Source of the DNA: CAZDFU01 sp964504985
GTDB lineage: Bacteria > Patescibacteriota > Microgenomatia > Daviesbacterales > UBA10151
DNA: 30,175 nucleotides
Assembly: GCA_964504985.1 (NCBI GenBank)
Contig: CAZDFU010000012.1
Location: 1 to 30,175, forward strand
Direction: 5' to 3'
Shown: positions 20,877 to 29,146 of the stretch, piece after piece
How positions within the stretch are numbered: the first letter of the stretch is position 1
Layout: each line of letters opens with the position of its first letter
The notes under the pieces: model-generated
What the model was told of the DNA's origin: nothing
The model's input: only the letters and a program-made list of their open reading frames with translations
The model's database searches: none
Translations under genes and position numbers: made by a program

Positions 20877-21566
20877 GTGAATATCAGGGAAAAAGAAATC
20901 TTTGTCAAAAAACCTATTTTTTTAAAAAGAGCATTTAACTTTAGGAATCTCTTAATTACAACAACACTGGCATTTGCTATTTTGACATTCTCAGCAAAAC
21001 AGCATAAATATTTCAAACTTGATTTAAATATTACTTTATTTGTTCAGCAGTATAACCCCTTCTGGTTTGAACCGTTTATGAGATTTGTTTCATTTATTGG
21101 AGATGCAGTACCGGTATTAATCTTAGTAATCCTTCTTGCCATATATGGGTATTTAACCGGAAAGAGAAAAGCCCCGTTAATGTTAGTTTTTTCTACCATA
21201 GGAGGATTAGCATTTAGCCAGATTTTTAAAATACTAGTTGCAAGGCCCCGGCCAGATCCAGAACTTGTTAATCAGATGGGGCATTTTATAAAATTAGACA
21301 GTTTTCCTTCAGGACATGTTTTAGGTGCGCTGTCTTTATATGGATTTTTACTTTATATCTCCTATACCCAGCTTAAGGATAGTTTATTGAGAAGATTTTT
21401 AATGGGGATCTGCCTTTTTGCTATTTTTTTGATGGGTTTATCTAGAATTTATCTGGGAGCCCATTGGTTTTCTGATGTATTAGGGGCTTACCTTATTGGC
21501 TTTGTTTGGCTATCTTTTGTTATATTCATCTACCATAAACTAAAACCTAAAGTAAAACCGCAGTAG
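20877..21566 (+). CDS. PAP2-family membrane phosphatase
   Basis: A lipid phosphatase, perhaps acting on undecaprenyl pyrophosphate or phosphatidic acid. The three motifs are complete: KILVARPRP, FPSGH, and SRIYLGAHWFSDVLGA. About six transmembrane segments are visible, the first at residues 25-42. GTG 20877 is the start, with AAGGA 9 nt upstream. Its last 20 nt overlap the end of the convergent DgkA-type kinase gene. Pairing with an undecaprenol-kinase-like protein suggests both act on the cell-wall lipid carrier; that is inference. Confidence 0.92.
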   Translation: MNIREKEIFVKKPIFLKRAFNFRNLLITTTLAFAILTFSAKQHKYFKLDLNITLFVQQYNPFWFEPFMRFVSFIGDAVPVLILVILLAIYGYLTGKRKAPLMLVFSTIGGLAFSQIFKILVARPRPDPELVNQMGHFIKLDSFPSGHVLGALSLYGFLLYISYTQLKDSLLRRFLMGICLFAIFLMGLSRIYLGAHWFSDVLGAYLIGFVWLSFVIFIYHKLKPKVKPQ

Positions 21567-21918
21567 TGAGATAAGGAAGGAAAGTCAGGATTCCTGCAAT
21601 AGCTGCGGTTGCAGCAGCAACCAAAACTGCGCCGGCTGAAATATCTTTAGCCAGTTTTGCGCCAGGGTGATTTTCGCTGGTAAAATGATCAACAACCGCC
21701 TCAATTGCGGTATTAGTCAGTTCTATTGCTATTACAAATCCAATTAATATTATTATTGTTATCCAATCCTGCCTGGAAATTTTTAAGAAAAAGGAAATTA
21801 ATATTACTATAACTCCTGCCAGAAAATGGAACTTTAAATTAGGTTCCTCTTTTAAGGCAGCTACAATTCCGGCGTAAGCATACCTAAAAGATACAACATG
21901 AAATTTTTTGGAATCCAT
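21547..21918 (-). CDS. dgkA: DgkA-type diacylglycerol/undecaprenol kinase
   Basis: A small membrane kinase with three transmembrane helices. The catalytic signature is IELTNTAIEAVVDHF followed by GAKLAKDISAGAVLVAA. Gram-positive members (DgkA/BcrC neighbours) phosphorylate undecaprenol to the cell-wall carrier lipid, Gram-negative ones diacylglycerol. 123 aa, typical. Preceded on its strand by a TATACT-type -10 about 30 nt from the ATG. It converges on the PAP2 gene with a 20-nt overlap. Confidence 0.93.
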   Translation of the reverse strand: MDSKKFHVVSFRYAYAGIVAALKEEPNLKFHFLAGVIVILISFFLKISRQDWITIIILIGFVIAIELTNTAIEAVVDHFTSENHPGAKLAKDISAGAVLVAAATAAIAGILTFLPYLTTAVLL

Positions 21919-21976
21919 ACTAAGTCTATATTATTAGTATACACTATTTTCTAAATGCAATTTTTACACCGGAGAC

Positions 21977-22005
21977 TTGACTAAAGGGGACAAATTAGTT
22001 ATATT
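21977..22005 (+). promoter_or_regulatory. purine operon promoter (leaderless purF)
   Basis: TTGACT-N17-TATATT (21977-21982, 22000-22005). The ATG at 22011 is only 5 nt beyond the -10, so transcription must begin at or next to the start codon. No riboswitch or PurR box is visible; the intergenic space to dgkA is 92 nt. Confidence 0.65.
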
Positions 22006-22010
22006 AGGCT

Positions 22011-23420
22011 ATGGGAAACGAGTTGACTGAGAAATGTGGAATATTTGGAGTAATAGGAAAGGGATTTGAGGCAGCCCGGTTAGTTCACCCAGGCCTCTGG
22101 GCACTTCAACATAGAGGCCAGGAATCTTCAGGTATAGCATCTTCAGATGGTAAAAAGATTTATCTCAAAAAAGGTTTAGGACTTGTTTCTCACGTTTTTT
22201 CAGAAGATGATCTGAAAAACTTAAAAGGTTATCTGGCAATTGGCCATAACCGTTATTCCACCTCTGGAGCTAATTGGGATGCACATGCACAACCAATTTT
22301 GATAAAAACAAAAAATGGTAAATCAATTGTTTTAGTTCATAACGGCAATTTACCATCAACTAAAAAATTAGAAGAATTTCTAAAGAGCAAGAGAATCTCC
22401 ATTAAGGGATTAAATGATTCAGAAATGATTGCGCAGTCTATTGCTTTTTATGTTAAAGAAGGTTTCTCCTTGGAGGAAGCAATCAGAAAATCTTATCCCT
22501 TATTCACAGGAGTTTTTTGCTTGCTTGTTATGGATGAGAAAAAAATTATTGGAGTAAGAGATAGTTTTGGGATAAGACCTCTCTGTATTGGAAAATTAAA
22601 TGGTGGATTTATTATTTCCTCAGAAACTTGTGCTTTAGATATTATCGGAGCAAAATTTTTAAGAGAAGTTAGACCTGGAGAAATGGTTATAGCAGCTGTT
22701 GATAAGTTAAAAAGCATCCAAATGGAAAAAGGAAAACAAAAACTGGATGTTTTTGAGTTTGTATATTTTGCCAGACCGGATTCTAATTTAATGGGAAAAA
22801 GTGTTGATCAGGTTAGACAGAATTTGGGGGAAGAATTAGCCAAAGAAGTTAACATTAAAGCAGATGTAGTTATTCCGGTTCCTGATTCTGCAATTCCAGC
22901 AGCTATTGGGTTTGCCAGAAAATCAAAACTGCCATTTGAAATGGGGCTTATTAAAAACCGCTATATTCATAGAACTTTTATCATGCCAGAGGAGCATACC
23001 AGAAAAAGCGGGGTGAGATTAAAATTAAATCCCATGCCCCATGCGATTTCTGGTAAAAGAATAATTTTAATTGATGACTCAATAGTTAGAGGTACTACCT
23101 CTAAGCAAATAATCAAACTTGTTAAAGATGCTGGGGCGAAAGAGGTTCATCTGTTAATTTCTTCCCCGCCCGTGAGATTTCCAGATTTTTATGGAATAAA
23201 TACTCCCTCTCAAAAAGAGTTAATAGCAGCTCAAAAAGATATTAAAGAGGTGGGGAAAGAATTAGGAGTTGATTCTATTCATTATTTATCCTATGAAGGG
23301 TTAATAAAAGCAGTTGGATTATCTGAGGAATTGCTCTGTACGTCCTGTTTTACAGGTAATTACCCTGTTGATATTGGAGAAAGAAAAAAGGAGGTTAATT
23401 TTAACTTACGGGCAGAATAG
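22011..23420 (+). CDS. purF: Amidophosphoribosyltransferase
   Basis: PurF makes phosphoribosylamine from PRPP and glutamine, the first step of purine synthesis. An 8-residue propeptide (MGNELTEK) precedes the nucleophile C9 (CGIFGV). The glutaminase domain has LQHRGQESSGIA and GHNRYST; the PRPP loop is IILIDDSIVRGTTSKQ. The overall type is the B. subtilis-like, processed enzyme, and LLCTSCFTGNYP keeps two of the four Fe-S cysteines. The other two appear to be Asp: KLDVFEFVYF and RFPDFYGINTP, where B. subtilis has Cys. 469 aa, complete. First gene of the purine operon. Confidence 0.95.
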   Translation: MGNELTEKCGIFGVIGKGFEAARLVHPGLWALQHRGQESSGIASSDGKKIYLKKGLGLVSHVFSEDDLKNLKGYLAIGHNRYSTSGANWDAHAQPILIKTKNGKSIVLVHNGNLPSTKKLEEFLKSKRISIKGLNDSEMIAQSIAFYVKEGFSLEEAIRKSYPLFTGVFCLLVMDEKKIIGVRDSFGIRPLCIGKLNGGFIISSETCALDIIGAKFLREVRPGEMVIAAVDKLKSIQMEKGKQKLDVFEFVYFARPDSNLMGKSVDQVRQNLGEELAKEVNIKADVVIPVPDSAIPAAIGFARKSKLPFEMGLIKNRYIHRTFIMPEEHTRKSGVRLKLNPMPHAISGKRIILIDDSIVRGTTSKQIIKLVKDAGAKEVHLLISSPPVRFPDFYGINTPSQKELIAAQKDIKEVGKELGVDSIHYLSYEGLIKAVGLSEELLCTSCFTGNYPVDIGERKKEVNFNLRAE

Positions 23421-23428
23421 GCGTGGAC

Positions 23429-23434
23429 TATAAT
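23429..23434 (+). promoter_or_regulatory. possible internal -10 before purN-purD
   Basis: A perfect TATAAT 9 nt before the ATG at 23444. A -35 at N17 (TTACGG) is weak. It could drive a second, leaderless transcript; otherwise the gene is read from the purF promoter, 23 nt after the purF stop. Confidence 0.4.
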
Positions 23435-23443
23435 CACTAGATT

Positions 23444-25345
23444 ATGAAAAAATTGGTTGTTTTAATATCAAACAAAGGTACAGGAACTAACTTACAAGCA
23501 ATTATTGATGGCATAAATTCAAGAAAAATTAAAGCAAAAATTATAGCAGTTATCAGTGATACCAAAGATGCTAGAGGATTAGAAAGGGCCAAAAAACATA
23601 ATCTAAAAATTAGAATAGTTTCCAAAAAAGAGGATCTCCTCTCCGTATTAAAAAAATTAAACCCAGACTATATTTGTTTGGCAGGTTGGAAACAAATTAT
23701 TTTAGATGAAGCAGTACTCGCTTTCCCAAATAGATTTATAAATACCCATCCTGGTTTAATACCAGATACTATTGATGGGGTTGTTAAAAATCCAGATGCT
23801 ACAGATGCTTTATGGAATAAAGCAAAATTAACTGATAAAGCAATTCAAAACTTTTTAGATCAAAAGAAAACTTATGCAGGAGTAACAAATCACCTGCTGT
23901 CTTTAGAAGTAGACTCCGGTCCGGTATTAGGAAGATGTTTTGAGAAAATTAAAGAAGGAGATACCGTTGATTCTTTATATAAAAGATTAAAAATAAAAGA
24001 GAATAAACTATATGTTGATGTTTTAAAAAGATTAACAAAACAAAATGATAAAACAATTTTAATAACTGATGGAGGCGGAAGAGGAGCAGCTTTGGTGGAT
24101 AAATACGGGCAATCAAAATTTGTTAAAAAAATCCTAGTTATTCCTGGCAATGACTTAATGCAGGTTAATACTAAAAGACAAGTTTTAACTTTTCCTAATT
24201 TAAAAACAACCTCAGTTAAAGAAATTTTGGAAATTGTAAAGTCAGAAAAAGTAGATTTGGTTGATGTAGCACAAGATAATGCTGTGCAGATAGGGTTGGT
24301 GAATGAATTATTAAAATTAGGAGTACAAGTTGTTGGACCAACTAAAGAGGCTGGTCAAATAGAATGGGATAAGGCCTGGTCAAGGGAATTTATGAAAAAA
24401 TATAATATTCCTTCACCAGAGTTTCATATATTCAATTCACAAAAAGATGGAATAGATTTTGCTAAGAAAAACCCTAAAAAGAAATGGTTTATCAAAGCAT
24501 CAGGTCTTGCTGAAGGAAAAGGAGCAATACCCGGGGGCAGCTTAGAGCAAACTTTATCTGCTATAAAACAAATGAATAAATTTGGCGGATCAGGGGAAAA
24601 ATTTCTTTTGGAGCAATGGATGGAGGGAGAAGAATTTTCCGCCTTTGCTTTATCTGATGGAGAAAGTTTTAAGGTGGTAGGTTTTGCTCAGGACCATAAA
24701 AGAGTTTTTGATGGTGATACCGGACCAAATACAGGCGGTATGGGTTGTGTATCTAACCCTTTGATTGTTGATCAAAAAATTAAGAGTCAGGTTAATGAAA
24801 TTTTTCAAAAAACAATTGAAGGAATGGGCAAAGAGGGAAGATTATATAAAGGAGTCTTATATTTAGGAGGGATGGTGGTAAAAGGGAGGGTCTATATTAT
24901 TGAATTTAATGCCAGGTGGGGAGATCCGGAAGCACAGGTAATTATTCCTTCTATTAAAAATGACTTTTTGAAAATTGCAGATTCTATAATTTTTGGGAAG
25001 ATAAATAAAACAAAAATTGAGGTAGATAAAAAAATCAGGGTAGTAGTTGCTGCAACAGCAAAAGGGTATCCGGCTGATTACTCATCTGTTAAAGGTAAAA
25101 GAGTAAAGGGTATCGGAGAAGCCTTAAAAGAGGGAGTTAAAGTTTACGGGGCAGGAATAAAAAGGTCAGGTAAAAATTATGTAGTTAATGGAGGAAGGGT
25201 TTTATATTTAGTTGGAGAAGGAAAAAATATTGTAGACGCTAGAAAAAAAGCATATAAAGCAATGGAGTTAATAAATATCGAGGGGGACAACTTGCATTAC
25301 AGGTCTGATATCGGATGGAGAGATTCAGAAAGGTTAAATAAATGA
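23444..25345 (+). CDS. purND: PurN-PurD fusion: GAR formyltransferase and GAR synthetase
   Basis: One 633-aa protein holds two purine enzymes. Residues 1-200 are PurN: NKGTGTNLQAI phosphate loop, N100 and H102 (INTHPG), H150 (GVTNH) and D157 (EVDSGPV), matching the catalytic Asn, His and Asp of E. coli PurN. From about residue 203, PurD begins (ILITDGGGRGAAL); its ATP-grasp domain includes GDTGPNTGGMG and EFNARWGDPEAQ. The family GGREHAL motif reads GGRGAAL here. PurD makes GAR and PurN formylates it, so the fusion joins consecutive steps. Vertebrate GART joins PurD-PurM-PurN in the opposite order. It overlaps purL by 4 nt. No frame break is seen. Confidence 0.93.
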   Translation: MKKLVVLISNKGTGTNLQAIIDGINSRKIKAKIIAVISDTKDARGLERAKKHNLKIRIVSKKEDLLSVLKKLNPDYICLAGWKQIILDEAVLAFPNRFINTHPGLIPDTIDGVVKNPDATDALWNKAKLTDKAIQNFLDQKKTYAGVTNHLLSLEVDSGPVLGRCFEKIKEGDTVDSLYKRLKIKENKLYVDVLKRLTKQNDKTILITDGGGRGAALVDKYGQSKFVKKILVIPGNDLMQVNTKRQVLTFPNLKTTSVKEILEIVKSEKVDLVDVAQDNAVQIGLVNELLKLGVQVVGPTKEAGQIEWDKAWSREFMKKYNIPSPEFHIFNSQKDGIDFAKKNPKKKWFIKASGLAEGKGAIPGGSLEQTLSAIKQMNKFGGSGEKFLLEQWMEGEEFSAFALSDGESFKVVGFAQDHKRVFDGDTGPNTGGMGCVSNPLIVDQKIKSQVNEIFQKTIEGMGKEGRLYKGVLYLGGMVVKGRVYIIEFNARWGDPEAQVIIPSIKNDFLKIADSIIFGKINKTKIEVDKKIRVVVAATAKGYPADYSSVKGKRVKGIGEALKEGVKVYGAGIKRSGKNYVVNGGRVLYLVGEGKNIVDARKKAYKAMELINIEGDNLHYRSDIGWRDSERLNK

Positions 25346-28328
25346 TACAGGTTATAAGAGTAAAAAATAATTTGGGAAAAGATTTAAGAGGAGAAGAGGT
25401 CTTAAAAGATATTAAGCATTTTGGATTTAAAAATATAGAAAAAGTTGAAACAGCAAAGGTTTATAGATTGGAAGGGATAAATGAAAAACAAGCTGAGGAG
25501 TTGGCTGAAAAAGTTTTTTGTGAAAGTATTTATCAAAGCTATACCATAAATAAACCTGTTTTACCTTTTCGCCTTCGAGGTGTCCGTATGGAAGTTGCTT
25601 ACAAACCAGGTGTGATGAATCCAGAAGTAACCTCTATAGAAAAAGCTGCCGGCGGTCTGGGTATTATGGTAACCGCAGCTGATTCATCTTTTGAATATGG
25701 TTTTTTTGGTCCTTCACTTACAATCCAAATTGTAAAAGATATTGTTAAAAAACTCCGCTTACTTAATCCATTAATTGAATATATTGTTTCGGAGGAGCCA
25801 AAAAGCTTGATTATAAAAAGTGTCCCTGGAGAAACAAAAATAATTCCTTTAAGGGAAATGGCAGATAAAGATTTATTAGAGCTTTCCAAAGATAAACTCT
25901 TTTTAAATTTAGAGGAAATGAAAGTAATTCAAAATTATTTTGAAAAAATAAAAAGAGATCCAACAGATTTAGAACTTGAGACTTTAGCTCAAACATGGAG
26001 TGAACATTGTTCTCATAAAACTTTTAAGGCAAAGATTATTTTAGATGGTGGTGTTAAAGAACCCTTATTTACCAGATTAAAAAAAGAAGCATTAAAGCAT
26101 AACAAAAATATTGTTTCAGCATTTGTAGATAATTCTGGAGTGATGGATTTTTATGACGGGTGGGCAATTAACGGAAAAGCAGAAACCCATAACGCCCCCT
26201 CAGCAATAGAACCATACGGCGGAGCAATGACAGGATCGGGCGGGGTATTCAGAGATGCTGTTGCAACAGGACAGGGAGCAAAAGCAGTTGTATCAACTGA
26301 TATATTTTGTTTAGCTCCGGCAGATTTAGATAAAAAAGAGTATTTAGAAGGAACCCTGCCTCCTGATTATATTCTAAAAAGAGTGGTTGCAGCAGTCAGG
26401 GATTATGGGAATAGGGTAGGTATTCCTACTAACAATGGTTCCTTTCATTTTGATAAAGACTTTAGGGCAAGGCCTGTTGTTTTGGTTGGAGCTTATGGAA
26501 TATTACCAAAGTCAAAAGCCAAAAAAGGTAAACCAATACTTGGAGATCTGGCAATCGTGATTGGAGGAAGAACAGGAAGAGATGGTATTCATGGAGCAAC
26601 TTTTTCCTCAGCAGCTATGAGCGGGAGAACAATATCTGTTAATGCCCAGGCTGTGCAAATAGGAAATGCCATTGAAGAAAAAAGGACATTTGATGCAATA
26701 CTGGAAGCCCGGGACAAAAATTTAATCAGGGCAGTACAGGATTTAGGGGCAGGAGGTTTTTCCTCTGCTATTGGGGAAATGGGGGAAGATTTAGGAGTAA
26801 GAGTTAATTTGGAAAAAGCGCCTGTTAAATACCAGGGGTTATCTCCCTGGGAAATTTGGGTATCAGAATCTCAGGAAAGAATGCTGATAGTTTTATCTAA
26901 AAATAATTTAAGGCCTTTTTTAAAGATTTGTAAAAAATATAATGTTGAGGCAACGGTGGTTGCAGAATTTGATGGCAGCAAAAAACTTCAGGTTTACTTT
27001 GGAAAAGAAAAAGTGGGAGATTTGGAAATGAGGTTTTTACACAAAGGTTTGCCACAAAGAGTGATGATAGCGAAGGGCGAAGAGCGAAGAGCAAAGAGCA
27101 AAGAGATAGAGAAATCTCCTAAAAATGAAAAAGAATGGATTAAGCTACTGGAGAAGACTTTAAATAATGGGGATGTTAATTCCAAAGAACCAATTCTTAG
27201 AATGTATGATCATAATGTCCAGGGAACCAGTGTTTTGCCTCCATTTGTAGGAGAAGGCATGCATGGGCCTTCTGATGCTGCAGTTGTAAAACCTCTGCTT
27301 GATAAAGATTTTGGAATGATTGTCTCTCATGGATTGAATCCTAAATTAACAAAAATTGATCCGTATTGGGGAAGTATTTGGGCAGCAACCGAAAGCATTT
27401 CAAACTATGCAGCTGTAGGTGGGGATTATAGGGAAGCCTCCCTGATCAATAATTACATTTGGCCTTTTCCGGATGAAGAGTGGCTTGGAAAATTAGACCA
27501 ATCAGTTGATGCTGTTTGTGCTTTTATGGAAGCGCTAAAAATTCCTGTAATTTCAGGGAAAGATAGCTTGTCTGCAACTTACCGGGGATCAAATGGATTT
27601 GTTTTACACAGCCCTCCTACTTTGGCTATATCTGTTTTTGGAAAAATTCCTGATGTTAAAAAAACAGTATCTTCTGATTTTAAAAAGATTGGGTCTGTAA
27701 TTGTTTTAGTTGGACAAGATTATTCCCTAGGTGCCAACGCAGTCCACCTCCCAGGTGGATTAGGTAGACACCTCTTCGAGTCTGAGAGACCTTGGAATCG
27801 AAGACCCCCAGGTGTACCAAGGGTGGATTTGAAGATGCTGCCAAAAGTTTTACGAACAATTCATAAAGCNNNNNNNNNNNNNNNNNNNNNNNNNNNNNNN
27901 NNNNNNNNNNNNNNNNNNNNNNNNNNNNNNNNNNNNNNNNNNNNNNNNNNNNNNATAGTGGAAAAGTTTTAGCTTGTCATGATGTTTCTGAAGGAGGATT
28001 AATAACTTCTATTTTTGAGATGTGTGTTGGGGGAAATTGTGGGGCCATGCTAAACACCTCGGAGGAGTCAGGGCTTTCACTTCGTTCCAGCCTGCCACCA
28101 TCCGAGGTGGATCGTCTGAGAAACTTTCTTTTTGCTGAGACAGTAGGTTGTTTTATTGTTGAGGTGGAAAATGAAAAAGTGGCAGAAGAGTTATTTAACA
28201 AAGTGCCTTTTAAGATTTTAGGAAAAACAATAAAAGAGGAAAAGTTAGAAGTTAAAGGATTATTTAGTGCTGAGATGAAAAAATTACAGGAGGTTTGGCA
28301 AAAACCTATGAAGGAGATATTCGGATGA
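25342..28328 (+). CDS. purL: FGAM synthase, PurS-PurL fusion (interrupted by assembly gap)
   Basis: FGAM synthase turns FGAR into FGAM with glutamine and ATP. Residues 1-75 look like PurS (VIRVKNNLGKDLRGEEVLKD). The PurL core has the catalytic-site TWSEHCSHKTF, HNAPSAIEPYGGA, DLGAGGFSSAIGEMGEDLG and GKDSLSAT, and after the gap LACHDVSEGGL. Reading ends at TGA 28326-28328, overlapping purQ. The 85-N gap (27870-27954) is out of phase: the flanking frames join only if the true gap is 86 nt (or differs by a multiple of 3). Total is about 995 aa, the size of PurSL-type enzymes that use a separate PurQ. Two palindromic insertions and one heptamer array lie inside. Confidence 0.9.
27070..27104 (+). 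repeat. heptanucleotide array inside purL
   Basis: Five units: GCGAAGG, GCGAAGA, GCGAAGA, GCAAAGA, GCAAAGA. They encode part of the hydrophilic linker AKGEERRAKSKE between the two PurL halves. Confidence 0.8.
27743..27815 (+). repeat. palindromic insertion inside purL (first)
   Basis: TCCACCT-CCC-AGGTGGA (27743-27759) is followed by a larger hairpin: ACACCT (27768-27773) with AGGTGT (27810-27815), and inside it TCTTCGA (27773-27779) with TCGAAGA (27798-27804). The stretch is GC-richer than the gene and encodes HLPGGLGRHLFESERPWNRR, which has no counterpart in PurL, just before the conserved PP-VDL region. Confidence 0.7.
27870..27954 (+). other. assembly gap (85 N) within purL
   Basis: Run of undetermined bases. 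Coding continues on both sides but in frames that differ by one base, so the gap length is an estimate. It lies just after a palindromic insertion, a likely cause of the assembly break. Confidence 0.99.
28055..28109 (+). repeat. palindromic insertion inside purL (second)
   Basis: Perfect 9-bp arms, CACCTCGGA (28055-28063) and TCCGAGGTG (28101-28109). GC-rich interior, encoding roughly TSEESGLSLRSSLPPSEVD, which interrupts the PurL C-terminal domain after CVGGNCGAML. It shares ACACCTC, AGGTGGAT and GTCTGAGA with the first insertion. Confidence 0.75.
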
Positions 28329-29146
28329 CCCATCCCGCTCTCCTCCGGCAAGCCCAGGACCGCTCAGGGCGGGAGGTAAATGTTTGTGTTTTAAGATCTG
28401 ATGGGACTAATTGTGATAATGAATTATTTTATGCTTTTAAAAAGTTTGGGGGAAATCCCCAGTTTGTTCATGTTAATGAATTGAGAGATAAGTCAAAATC
28501 CCTAAAAGATTTTCATATATTGGCACTTCCCGGTGGATTTTCTTATGGAGATGATATTGCTTCAGGAAAAATATTGGCAATAGAACTAATAAGTTTTCTT
28601 AAAAAAGAAATTGAAAGTTTTAGAGATAAGGGTGGTTTAATTATTGGAATTTGTAACGGCTTTCAAACTTTGGTAAGGACCGGTCTTTTGCCTTTTGGTA
28701 ATTTAGGAAAGATGGATGCAACTTTAGCAAATAATGACAGTGGTCATTTTGAATGCAGATGGGTGGATTTAAAAACAGAACAAAGTAAATGTGTGTTTCT
28801 AAAGGAGAATCAAAGTATTGGACACTTTGCTGTAAATCACGGAGAAGGAAAATTTTTCTCATCTTCTGAGGTTATCAAAAAAGTGGAAGATGAAAACTTA
28901 GTAGTATTTAGATACGTTGATCAAAATGGAAATCCTACTCAAAAGTATCCCCAAAATCCTAATGGATCTTTAAATGCCATAGCTGGTGTAACAGACCCAA
29001 CTGGAAGAATCCTGGGTCTTATGCCTCATCCTGAGAAATTTGTAAGTTTAACTCAATACCCAAATTGGAGAAGGGAAAAAATTGAGAAACCTCATGGATA
29101 CTTTATCTTTAAAGATATGATAGATTATGTAAAGAGGAATTTATGA
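28325..29146 (+). CDS. purQ: FGAM synthase glutaminase subunit
   Basis: PurQ supplies ammonia to PurL. The triad glutaminase motifs are visible: the nucleophile Cys in GLIIGICNGFQTLVRTG and the His/Glu in GLMPHPEKFVSL. ATG 28325 is chosen because it overlaps the purL TGA (ATGA); an in-frame ATG at 28295 lies inside purL. The family start (VNVCVLRSDGTNCDNEL) begins only after some 17 residues, THPALLRQAQDRSGRE, that are encoded by a GC-rich repeat. 273 aa, longer than B. subtilis PurQ (about 227) and like those paired with PurSL. Confidence 0.93.
   Translation: MTHPALLRQAQDRSGREVNVCVLRSDGTNCDNELFYAFKKFGGNPQFVHVNELRDKSKSLKDFHILALPGGFSYGDDIASGKILAIELISFLKKEIESFRDKGGLIIGICNGFQTLVRTGLLPFGNLGKMDATLANNDSGHFECRWVDLKTEQSKCVFLKENQSIGHFAVNHGEGKFFSSSEVIKKVEDENLVVFRYVDQNGNPTQKYPQNPNGSLNAIAGVTDPTGRILGLMPHPEKFVSLTQYPNWRREKIEKPHGYFIFKDMIDYVKRNL
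28334..28374 (+). repeat. GC-rich palindromic insertion at the start of purQ
   Basis: CCCGC (28334-28338) and GCGGG (28370-28374) bound about 40 nt of clearly higher GC than the surroundings. It encodes the extra N-terminal residues PALLRQAQDRSGR. Peptides of the type LRQAQDR are familiar translation products of dispersed palindromic repeats in other bacteria. Confidence 0.65.

Noticed and set aside
28295..28324. Upstream ATG for purQ
   Set aside because: It lies within purL coding sequence; the ATGA overlap at 28325 is the better start, and even that start includes repeat-derived residues.
28020..28328. Separate 102-aa gene after the assembly gap
   Set aside because: The frame is open back to the gap and encodes LACHDVSEGGL, the PurL C-terminal motif, so it is the end of purL.
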